Shown piece after piece: positions 7,143 through 14,200 of a stretch of 21,493 nt of DNA. The stretch covers positions 32,302-53,794 of the forward strand of contig CAJTVR010000023.1 of NCBI GenBank assembly GCA_910580075.1. Direction: 5' to 3'. The position numbers were made by a program, and so were the translations under genes. The DNA comes from an uncultured Eubacterium sp. (GTDB lineage Bacteria; Bacillota; Clostridia; Lachnospirales; Lachnospiraceae). Below the pieces are notes generated by a model, which was not told the DNA's origin, did not search any database, and was given only the letters and a program-made list of their open reading frames with translations. How positions within the stretch are numbered: position 1 is the stretch's first letter; each line of letters starts with the position of its first letter.

Positions 7143-7438
7143 TATTCTGCACCCCCTATCATTTCAAAAACTTCTGTCAATGCCATCTGTGTGCTGGTCA
7201 GTTCTTCCGACATACTGGACAGATTCTTTTTCAGTGTGTCGTTTTCACTTCCGATCAGCTGAATGTATTCGTCAGGTTCATATACAAATTCGTGATACTG
7301 GTACACGTCCCCGGCGTTCTCCATTCCCTCCTGCGGCTCCACCTTCTGTATATCCTTGTGGACATACACCGCATCCGGCATAACAACCACCGGAACGGCA
7401 AAGGCGGCGCTTCCCTGTCTGATTCCTAAATCTTTCAT
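7142..7438 (-). CDS. XkdW-like phage protein of unknown function
   Basis: This 98-aa protein occupies the XkdW position of PBSX-like clusters, between the fibre gene and the XkdX-type genes. Residues 20-62 are acidic and aromatic (VYVHKDIQKV, YQYHEFVYEPDEYIQL). Residues 63-95 form a predicted coiled coil (SENDTLKKNLSSMSEEL...), like the C-terminal coil of XkdW proteins. Its ATG at 7438 overlaps the reverse transcriptase stop as ATGA, so the DGR enzyme and this tail gene share a transcript. At 98 residues with a single terminal coil it does not resemble the four-helix DGR accessory protein Avd. A role in fibre assembly is possible but only inferred. Confidence 0.65.
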   Translation of the reverse strand: MKDLGIRQGSAAFAVPVVVMPDAVYVHKDIQKVEPQEGMENAGDVYQYHEFVYEPDEYIQLIGSENDTLKKNLSSMSEELTSTQMALTEVFEMIGGAE

Positions 7439-8553
7439 GCAGCTTTCACCAATCCTTTCTTTTCTAGCTTCTTTCTATATTTGTTGATTTTCACAACCTT
7501 ATTCTTTTTCCCGTCAGCAATAACTTCTTCATAGTACCGCATCAGGGACGGCGCAACCGGTACAATATATTTTTCTTTCAGCCTGTAGCCATTGCACATA
7601 TCCAGCCATCCGCAATATGAATTAGCTGAACAAAATTCTGAATAACTGATCAGAAGTCCGGCTTCCTGCTTTTTCTGAATCCGGCGCATTATATTTTTAA
7701 ACTTTATACAGGTTCGTTTCCGTAACAGCGTGTAGCCGTGGAAACAGCGGAACCCTATAAAATCAATACCACGGACATCTACAGGAAAGACTTGCCAGTT
7801 GTCTTTCAAAACAAGGTTCAGACGTGTTTCCAGATATTCACCCATCTTTCTTCTGACCTCATGTAGCTGTTCCTTGCTGTCCGATAATATGATAATGTCA
7901 TCCATATACCGCACCACATACCTTTGATGCAGTTCTTCCTTCAAATAGTGGTCAAAATATGCCAGATAAAAATTCGCAAGGTATTGTGAAAGATAGGATC
8001 CAATCGGTACGCCAGTACCGGGAACACTGTCAACAATTTTATACAATAGTGAAAGCAGCCGCTGGTCTTTAATCTTGCGGGCCAGCAGCTGCTTCAAAAT
8101 ATCATGATCTATACTAGGATAGAATTTTCTGACATCAATTTTCAGACAGTATTGTGTACCGGGTACATCTTCCAGATACCCATGAAGAAGTTCAAGGGCC
8201 TTGCTGATCCCTCTGTCCTTTATGGATGCACAGGTATGAGTGCAAAACGTTTCCATGAAGATCGGTTCAATCTGTAGCATAATCGCCCATTGAATGATCC
8301 TGTCTGGAAAGTATGGAAGTTTTTCAAGTTCTCGTTCCTTGCCTTTGTCATTGATGATCGACACCGTGTATTCTGACACTTCGTAAGTATCATTCAGCAA
8401 CATTTCCTGAATTTCTTTCAGGTACTTGTCAGGATCCTGATCAACCATCTTGACTTCTTTATAAAACAATTTATCTTTTCTGGCATTTCGGTGTGCTTCC
8501 CGTAGGTTTTCCATGGCGCAAATTTTATAAAAAATATCACCATGTCTTTTCAT
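7435..8553 (-). CDS. DGR reverse transcriptase
   Basis: This 372-aa enzyme should copy the TR transcript into adenine-mutagenised cDNA that replaces the VR of the adhesin gene. The N-terminus, MKRHGDIFYKICAMENLREA, is typical of DGR enzymes. Catalytic Asp140 lies in LKIDVRKFYPSID, and YMDD is at 216-219. Motif 4 is IGSYLSQ (184-190), the IGxxxSQ form that marks DGR enzymes and separates them from group II intron and retroviral enzymes. The C-terminal part (about 260-340) is a basic thumb-like region, and no maturase or endonuclease domain is present. The start at 8553 has AGGGG just upstream; extending the frame to 8700 would run into the TR. The stop overlaps the XkdW-like gene by four bases. 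Confidence 0.96.
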   Translation of the reverse strand: MKRHGDIFYKICAMENLREAHRNARKDKLFYKEVKMVDQDPDKYLKEIQEMLLNDTYEVSEYTVSIINDKGKERELEKLPYFPDRIIQWAIMLQIEPIFMETFCTHTCASIKDRGISKALELLHGYLEDVPGTQYCLKIDVRKFYPSIDHDILKQLLARKIKDQRLLSLLYKIVDSVPGTGVPIGSYLSQYLANFYLAYFDHYLKEELHQRYVVRYMDDIIILSDSKEQLHEVRRKMGEYLETRLNLVLKDNWQVFPVDVRGIDFIGFRCFHGYTLLRKRTCIKFKNIMRRIQKKQEAGLLISYSEFCSANSYCGWLDMCNGYRLKEKYIVPVAPSLMRYYEEVIADGKKNKVVKINKYRKKLEKKGLVKAA

Positions 8554-8674
8554 GCAACACCCCTGATGTTTTCCGTCCCCTGAACGTTCGCTTCTGCTAC
8601 TAATACAGATAACGGGATTCTTTGTGTTTTGCCTAGTGGCAGGGTAGTGGAAGTTCACCGTGTTTAAAAAATAT

Positions 8675-8693
8675 CTATTGTGGAAAACAATAG
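8675..8693 (-). repeat. Hairpin at the 3' edge of the DGR template repeat
   Basis: A perfect 7-bp inverted repeat, CTATTGT/ACAATAG, with a 5-nt loop lies exactly at the coding-sense 3' boundary of the TR and overlaps it by two bases. From here to the reverse transcriptase start (8554-8674) there is no gene; this is the TR-RT spacer. Confidence 0.6.
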
Positions 8694-8826
8694 GTGACAC
8701 CCGACATTCACATTCGATAACGAAAAAGTATTATTCACATTCAGTTGAAAAGTGCCTGCATTAAGAGCATTATTCCAATTACCACTGAAAATAGTAAGAC
8801 AGGACGTATACAAATTAGTATAATCG
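8692..8826 (-). repeat. DGR template repeat (TR)
   Basis: This 135-bp non-coding copy of the adhesin 3' end aligns without gaps to the VR at a constant offset of 288 bases. There are 21 mismatches, and all 21 fall on coding-sense adenines of the TR (T on the plus strand); the other 100 positions (A, C and G on the plus strand) are identical. The TR has 35 such adenines, so 60% differ in the VR. Read in the VR frame it is rich in AAT codons (DYTNLYTSCLTIFSGNWNNA...), the classic arrangement that allows wide amino-acid change without stop codons. It lies between the adhesin and the reverse transcriptase. Nine As precede it directly in the coding sense. The 8827-8917 spacer has no gene and only weak promoter-like elements. 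Confidence 0.97.
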
Positions 8827-8917
8827 TTTTTTTTTGTCTGTTCTTTAATGGCAATAAGTGAATGTAAAAATCAACTTTATGTCATGCTTTCACTACCCGG
8901 TTTTTAGTTATATTAAA

Positions 8918-8938
8918 AAGCCGCTTTTTAGGCGGCTT
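8918..8938 (-). terminator. Hairpin with T run at the adhesin stop codon
   Basis: AAGCCGC (8932-8938 read on minus) pairs with GCGGCTT (8924-8918) over a 7-nt loop that contains the TAA stop, and Ts follow on the minus strand. It fits an intrinsic terminator separating the adhesin message from TR and RT. It also lies about 42 bp past the VR, where DGR targets often carry a GC-rich hairpin that helps retrohoming, so it may serve both purposes. Confidence 0.7.
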
Positions 8939-11048
8939 CTTCCTCTGTTTCTTTCGGTTCCTCTTTGTGCATAAACATCAGGCGACACCCGACAGTCACA
9001 CCCGACAACGAAAAAGTATTATTCACATCCAGCCGAAAAGCGCCCGCATGAAGAGCACTACTCCAACCACCACCGAAAATAGCAAGACAGGACGCACACA
9101 AACTAGCATAATCGGTAAAATAGGTGCTGTCTGATCCTGATACGTCACGGGCTGTAAAACCTGCATCGCTGCCGCCCTGCGGTAACTTCATATAGTTCGC
9201 AATATTCACTGTCACACCGCCGTTTCCGTTATTTTTATAGCCGGTTCCGTTGGTGACAAAGTCCTTTGCAATATCGCAGGTCATCACGTTTCTGTTTGCG
9301 TCAGAAGTCAGGCCGTCAATAAATTCCCAATAATTCCCCCAAAAATCTTCAAGGCCCAAACATTTCACCTGATGTTCCTGATCGGTCATATAGGACGGGG
9401 CAGAAGTGCGGATCACTTCACTGTCAAAACCATACGCATTTGTACCGCCAGTATTAACGCCAGCGCTGTGACTGCTTTTCACATATCCGGTTCCCACAGC
9501 CGCCTGACTGTTTAATGTGCCATGACTGATAATGAAAAGGCACTGCATCAGTTTCAAGCTGCCATATGTGCGCTGCTGATAACCTGCGCCCCTTGCCCTG
9601 CACCATGTTCTGAATGTGTCAATGGTCTGTGATACGGTGACGGCTTTTCCTGAACTGGAATATGCTTTATTCCCGGAACAGTGGCCTTTATAAACACCAA
9701 TATAGATCCGGTCACAATCGTTATAGCTGTCAAGGCTGAAAGCGTCATATTTGAACGCTGCGTTGTCCGGTTCATTGGTCACGGACACTTTCAGCAGATT
9801 CTTTCCAGCGTTCAGCCATTCAATACTGTAACCCACCCTGTAGGGAATTTCCAGCATGACATCATTCCCCAGTGTGGTAATGTCTGCGGCTGTCCTGTCT
9901 GCTTTCTGTGTGTAATTATCAGGATTCAGGTAATACAGCACTTCCCCATTTTTCAGGACACAGGGCCGCATATCCTTAAAAATCGGCATATCACGCCATG
10001 ACGCAAAACTGTGTTCCATACCTTCCGCATCGTCCGCATAAGTGATCATTTTATCCGGTGCAGACTTTGAAAAATCAATCAGGGCAGAATACACAACCGC
10101 AAGCGTCATTGTGACACTGTAGGCATACATGGAAGGAACCGGATGGATCTTGACCGTGCCAGTTCTGGAACCGTCTGACGCACCGATCAAACACTCACCC
10201 ATGAAATTACTGTCAAAGGTGATAGTTGCGACACCGCCCGCAAAAGTTCCCGTCCTGCTGTGGCTTCCGCATACCAGTGTGACCATCTTCCCGTTCAGCT
10301 TTTTGTCAGCCGTGGTCACGGTCAAGTGATACAGTTGCAGATCCACACTGTAGACACCCACACTTTCCCCTGATACGTTCAGGGAAGCGCTGGCCGTGTT
10401 CGTACCATCGGAAGCGGTCACTGTAACCGCCCCGGAAAAGGAAAAGCGGATCTTTGCCGTACCGTCATTTCCGATTGTCCCCGTTGCGCTGTCCGTACCG
10501 TTGGAAACGGTCACTGTACGTCCATATAAGCCCGTTTCAGCCGTTTTCACGTCTATACGGTTATATTCTCCCCTTGTGTCCAGTTCGGCGCTATATGTGG
10601 CGTAATTCGTGACCGTGACAGTGGTTTCAGCTGTGACCCCTTCTTCCGTGGATGCAGATACCGTCAGATTGCCATTGATCAGTATGCCGGTTATCATACA
10701 TTCACCAGTGTAAGACATGGAACCGGTCAGCGTGGTTTTGCCATCCGTCACTGATACAACACGCCCATACAGGGCCGGATCTGTGGTCAGCACCCTGATC
10801 GCCGCACCGCCTGACGCTGAATCTGTCCGGCGCTTGATCTCATTGATTGCATTAACAAAATTGTCTTTTGCTATGGTTTCAAGGTCTTTTGTATCGCCCA
10901 GCGGAAGATCCCCGCCCACAGCCTTGACCACATCTTCATGTGTCACGCTTTTAGTCCCGGAACCGTCCCCCATTTCCACGGCGTACCGGCTCCCAGCAGG
11001 TACGGTCTGCGCCTGTGGTAAATCAAAAAAAGTTTTTCCTTCATTCAT
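8928..11048 (-). CDS. DGR-diversified phage tail adhesin (receptor-binding protein)
   Basis: This 706-aa protein is the probable host-binding tip of the tail. Residues 1-80 resemble the N-terminal attachment segment of phage fibres. Residues about 85-300 contain three related Ig-like repeats (PALYGRVVSVTDG, TGLYGRTVTVSNG, KKLNGKMVTLVCG). Residues about 310-695 form a formylglycine-generating-enzyme/C-type-lectin-like domain, marked by GLEDFWGNYWEFIDG and a GG-W-rich end. Residues 646-690 are encoded by the VR, and 16 of them differ from the TR translation: 648, 649, 651, 652, 656, 659, 661, 663, 664, 667, 670, 672, 674, 683, 685 and 689. A charged EEPKETEEEAA tail follows. The start has AGGAGG upstream. 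The lectin-like fold is inferred from motifs and from known DGR targets such as Mtd. Confidence 0.93.
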   Translation of the reverse strand: MNEGKTFFDLPQAQTVPAGSRYAVEMGDGSGTKSVTHEDVVKAVGGDLPLGDTKDLETIAKDNFVNAINEIKRRTDSASGGAAIRVLTTDPALYGRVVSVTDGKTTLTGSMSYTGECMITGILINGNLTVSASTEEGVTAETTVTVTNYATYSAELDTRGEYNRIDVKTAETGLYGRTVTVSNGTDSATGTIGNDGTAKIRFSFSGAVTVTASDGTNTASASLNVSGESVGVYSVDLQLYHLTVTTADKKLNGKMVTLVCGSHSRTGTFAGGVATITFDSNFMGECLIGASDGSRTGTVKIHPVPSMYAYSVTMTLAVVYSALIDFSKSAPDKMITYADDAEGMEHSFASWRDMPIFKDMRPCVLKNGEVLYYLNPDNYTQKADRTAADITTLGNDVMLEIPYRVGYSIEWLNAGKNLLKVSVTNEPDNAAFKYDAFSLDSYNDCDRIYIGVYKGHCSGNKAYSSSGKAVTVSQTIDTFRTWCRARGAGYQQRTYGSLKLMQCLFIISHGTLNSQAAVGTGYVKSSHSAGVNTGGTNAYGFDSEVIRTSAPSYMTDQEHQVKCLGLEDFWGNYWEFIDGLTSDANRNVMTCDIAKDFVTNGTGYKNNGNGGVTVNIANYMKLPQGGSDAGFTARDVSGSDSTYFTDYASLCASCLAIFGGGWSSALHAGAFRLDVNNTFSLSGVTVGCRLMFMHKEEPKETEEEAA
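8980..9114 (-). repeat. DGR variable repeat (VR) in the adhesin gene
   Basis: The 135-bp VR encodes adhesin residues 646-690. Against the TR the changes are 19 A-to-G and two A-to-C. The coding-sense 3' end (GTCGGGTGTC) holds no adenine and is identical in both repeats, as expected for the initiation-of-mutagenic-homing region. Just past the 3' boundary the two copies part (CCTGATG in VR, CCTATTG in TR), including a first mismatch that is not at adenine. Confidence 0.97.
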
Positions 11049-11067
11049 TGTCGTGTTACCTCCTGTT

Positions 11068-12183
11068 TCATTTATTACAACCGCAGATCGGCCAGCCGAT
11101 CAGCAGCGGTTTTCCTGTACTGTCTGTTATGAAATCATTCTGATCCGTTTTCAGCTTCGCCCGTACCATGCCACTGATCAGCATACTTTGAAGATCCTGA
11201 ACCTGTGCTGTCAGTGCGTCAGTCTGGTTCTGCAAGGCCCCGGCTGCATCTTCGCCCAGCGTCCCCTTGATATGCTCAAACCATTCAAGGAAAGCCGCTT
11301 CATTTGTGGACTTGAAAAGAATTAGCTGCTGCGTGATTGCTAACAGGTCATTGTTTCCTTTCGTTTCAAGTTCAGTCAGATATTCAGACAGTTCAGCGGA
11401 ATACTGATCATGAAGGTTCTGCCCCTGCTGTGAAAGCGTGGTATAAAAGTTGTTCATGGTGGTCAGTAAATTGTTATATGCGTCTGTGCTGTCCTGTTTC
11501 AGCGTGGCAATATACTGTGATATGTCATCCGTGAACGCTTTGAAAGCGTCAGCCGCCATCTGTGTGAACTCTTTATAGCTGGTGTTGGACTTGTCAACAA
11601 ATTCTTCATAGAATTTATTCAGCTGTTCAAAGAAAACAGCTGTGTCAAGATGGTCAATCAGCTGCGTAATGTAGCCACAAACGGCGCTGTCTGGCCGTGT
11701 GTCTGTGATACTGCTTTGTGTGATCACTTTCTGCCCTGCGGTCAACCGGATATTTGCAAGGCATAATTCAAAATAGTCACCGGCTGCTGGCCGGATCAGT
11801 TCAGGCGGTACAGGGTTAGCCGCTTCTGTACCGGTTTTTATTAAAATTTCAACCATTCTTTCCAGATAGTTGCACCGCATAACAACCCGGTCAATTCTGT
11901 TATACTGCTGCGGTGCTGATTCTATGGTTAAATGGTCAACTTCGTCATTGTAACAGAAGTGTCCCTTCACCATACCAAAACCCGGATCCAGTTCAAGGTT
12001 CAGGCCATTCCCCGCAGCCCGTACCCGGAAACAGTTTGACGGAAGGGCAAGAACCCCGTCACTGACTAAATTAGCAAAGAGAAGGGCGAACAGGTCAGAC
12101 GTTTCAGCCCGGTCAAAAATCGGCATCCCCTCATCGTCTGTCCCTATAATTTCTGAATCGAAATATCCAAATCTAAAAGCCAT
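11068..12183 (-). CDS. Baseplate-type minor structural protein (BppU-like architecture)
   Basis: The 371-aa protein has a compact N-terminal domain (about 1-170), with segments such as QQYNRIDRVVMRCNYLERMV. This is common to phage baseplate upper or appendage proteins in Firmicutes. From about 175 to 345 it is a long helical, coiled-coil stretch rich in Gln, Asn and Phe (FYEEFVDKSNTSYKEF, and so on). It ends with a short globular piece (LLIGWPICGCNK). It lies between the Gp37-like tail protein and the DGR adhesin, so I infer that it links the adhesin to the tail tip. The start has AAGGAGA at a good distance and sits two bases after the preceding stop codon. The family name is a judgement from architecture and position. 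Confidence 0.7.
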   Translation of the reverse strand: MAFRFGYFDSEIIGTDDEGMPIFDRAETSDLFALLFANLVSDGVLALPSNCFRVRAAGNGLNLELDPGFGMVKGHFCYNDEVDHLTIESAPQQYNRIDRVVMRCNYLERMVEILIKTGTEAANPVPPELIRPAAGDYFELCLANIRLTAGQKVITQSSITDTRPDSAVCGYITQLIDHLDTAVFFEQLNKFYEEFVDKSNTSYKEFTQMAADAFKAFTDDISQYIATLKQDSTDAYNNLLTTMNNFYTTLSQQGQNLHDQYSAELSEYLTELETKGNNDLLAITQQLILFKSTNEAAFLEWFEHIKGTLGEDAAGALQNQTDALTAQVQDLQSMLISGMVRAKLKTDQNDFITDSTGKPLLIGWPICGCNK

Positions 12184-12185
12184 TT

Positions 12186-13280
12186 TTATGTTGTCTCCTT
12201 TCTGATAATCTTTTTAAAATCCGTTGCGCTGTCATTCCCAAAAATAACGCTCAACGTTCTTTTGGAACCTTCCAACACTTCCTGAATTTCAGTGATCCGT
12301 TTTGAACATTCTATATTCACATCGCTGTACCTGTAAGTACACAGATCCCCTAAATCATAGTCAGTTCCGTAAATGAGATTAGCAGCAGGATCCACATCAC
12401 TATCAACCTTTTCAATGCCCGCATAGTCAGCCAGTTTTTCAAGACCACGCTGAAACAGCAGATCCCTGTATTGTGCATCCGTATAGTTTACATTGTCGGA
12501 ATGTTGCTGCAAGTCCCTAGCATCAACCCACAGTTCCCGGCGTTCTTCGTCAGGACTTTGCCGGATGTCCACTTCAACCACCTTCCGGGCGGATCCTTCA
12601 CCTTCTCCGGCCACATATGCCACATTTTTGCAATCCGATTCATCCCGGTCATACTGTGCATTTTTTATGTTCCTGAAGCTGTCTGAAAAAATCGCCCAGC
12701 TGTTTTCTGTCTGTGTGTCCGTGCGGTCAAGGCCCTTCCAAACCTCATATGTCAGCGTATTTTCCAGATAATCAAAAACAAGGCGCTGTGACATTTCCTG
12801 TGTTTTCAGCGTGTCATATAAGCGATCCCCCACATTGTCCCCGGTATTCTGCAAGGCGATGGAAGTGCCGCCGCCTTGCAGCTGTCCCAGCTGAATGTGT
12901 TTGATCTTCCTGTCTGCGTTGGCCGGATTGATAATATACTGATCAATTACCCCACGGGCCAGCGCTTCCGGTGTCCCTGTCCGGTTAAAAGTGGGGTAGA
13001 TCACGTTATTGTTCAGCAGGTGTTCAGCAAAAAAGCCTTTACAGTATGCTGTTTTCTGGCTTTTATCTCCACGCATGAAATTGACTTCCCGGATCACTCC
13101 CAATTCCGTGCGGTCATTCCTGTACAGATACCTGCCGCTGTTGATCAGGTCAAAATATTCAGCCGGTACATGAAGTTCAAATATACCGGGGCTGTAATAC
13201 CTGCGATACCATAAAAGCGTATTGAATACCCGGATGGATCCCGTTGTCTGGAAGCTGCTGTCAAATATAATAAACTGCAT
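12186..13280 (-). CDS. Gp37-like siphovirus tail protein (tail-tip hub)
   Basis: This 364-aa protein resembles the siphovirus ReqiPepy6 Gp37-like family, which follows the distal tail protein in many Firmicutes phages and probably forms the tail-tip hub. Supporting features are the N-terminal VFNTLLWYRRYYSPGIFELHVP segment, read in parts as a wing of the hub, the FAEHLLNNNVI region, and the C-terminal DLCTYRYSDVNI...RITEIQEVLEGSKRTLSVIFG that is characteristic of the family's end. I chose the ATG at 13280 because GGGGG lies seven bases before it. A GTG at 13286 would overlap the previous stop as GTGA and add only two residues. No peptidase motif is seen. Confidence 0.8.
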   Translation of the reverse strand: MQFIIFDSSFQTTGSIRVFNTLLWYRRYYSPGIFELHVPAEYFDLINSGRYLYRNDRTELGVIREVNFMRGDKSQKTAYCKGFFAEHLLNNNVIYPTFNRTGTPEALARGVIDQYIINPANADRKIKHIQLGQLQGGGTSIALQNTGDNVGDRLYDTLKTQEMSQRLVFDYLENTLTYEVWKGLDRTDTQTENSWAIFSDSFRNIKNAQYDRDESDCKNVAYVAGEGEGSARKVVEVDIRQSPDEERRELWVDARDLQQHSDNVNYTDAQYRDLLFQRGLEKLADYAGIEKVDSDVDPAANLIYGTDYDLGDLCTYRYSDVNIECSKRITEIQEVLEGSKRTLSVIFGNDSATDFKKIIRKETT

Positions 13281-13282
13281 AA

Positions 13283-14200
13283 TCACACCCCCAAATATTT
13301 AGGCCGGTAATATAGATTCACGTCCAAATTCGTGTAATTTTCATCAGCGTCATATTCAAGGTAATTGTCCCCAACTTCCAGTTCAAAAGGTTCTGATCGC
13401 CGGTCAATGTGGTGGTAGAAGTTCACCCCGTTCAGTTCAATGACCTGATGGCGTGGGTTCGTATCTATCAGCAGGACATCACCGGCCACCATATCACACA
13501 CAACCCGCATGAATTGACCAGTCTTTACGCTGGTGATTTTCGGATTCTTTACAGTTCCCCGTTTCGCTACAAACTGAATCTGAACACCTGTTGAAACGTC
13601 CCCATCGTTGGCAAGCACAACTTCCTTGTGCAGCGTCCTGTAGCCCATAATCATGCCGCCCAGCATTAACCCCCTTGCTTTCTCCGGGTACTGGTTTTTA
13701 TTTGTGGCCCGTCTTGCTAAAGAGTGCCACGGAAAATGAAACTGCTTTGTATAGTGGGCCATGTTCTTACCAAAATTATCAACATTCAGCATATAAGGAT
13801 CCGGACATATCAGATCCACAATGATCCCCAGCCTTGTGTCAAGGTTCCGCTGCTCCGCAAACGTCCATCCTTCCAGTTCATATTCAATATTCCGGGAAAT
13901 CCCCATATTTGTGATCAGGGCTTTCCCGGTATACTTAGGGTTAAAAAATTTAATGACCGCAGCCCGGTTTTCCGGGTTATTGCGGCCACTTTTGAACTTC
14001 GCTTCAATGTGGATGGGGCGCTTGCCTATTTTCTTACCGTCTACAGACACCCCATCCACCAGTGCATTGTCTGACGTGCTTATTTCCAGTTCGGAAGATT
14101 CAAGGCCGGAAACTTTGGTTATGTCAATATCAAGTCCCGGCCCCATCGCCAGCGTTCTGCCGTTGCACGTCAATTCAATTTTTAATGTGTTAATTGTCAT
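13283..14200 (-). CDS. Distal tail protein (Dit, siphovirus tail component)
   Basis: A 305-aa protein directly after the tape measure gene, the standard position for Dit. Its N-terminus (LKIELTCNGRTLAMG, with ITKVSGLESSELEIS) and the pattern HIEAKFKSGRN...RAAVIKFFNPKYTGKALI match siphovirus tail-component proteins. These form the hexameric ring joining the tail tube to the tip. The C-terminal half (about 160-305), including FELEVGDNYLEYDAD, looks like the galectin-like domain of such proteins. The ATG at 14200 shares a base with the tape measure stop (TAATG), so translation is coupled. Its stop overlaps the possible GTG start of the next gene. Confidence 0.85.
   Translation of the reverse strand: MTINTLKIELTCNGRTLAMGPGLDIDITKVSGLESSELEISTSDNALVDGVSVDGKKIGKRPIHIEAKFKSGRNNPENRAAVIKFFNPKYTGKALITNMGISRNIEYELEGWTFAEQRNLDTRLGIIVDLICPDPYMLNVDNFGKNMAHYTKQFHFPWHSLARRATNKNQYPEKARGLMLGGMIMGYRTLHKEVVLANDGDVSTGVQIQFVAKRGTVKNPKITSVKTGQFMRVVCDMVAGDVLLIDTNPRHQVIELNGVNFYHHIDRRSEPFELEVGDNYLEYDADENYTNLDVNLYYRPKYLGV

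Noticed and set aside
8554..8700. Longer reverse transcriptase starting at 8700
   Set aside because: The added 49 residues would be encoded by the TR and its spacer, and the ATG at 8553 has a good ribosome site and the conserved DGR N-terminus.
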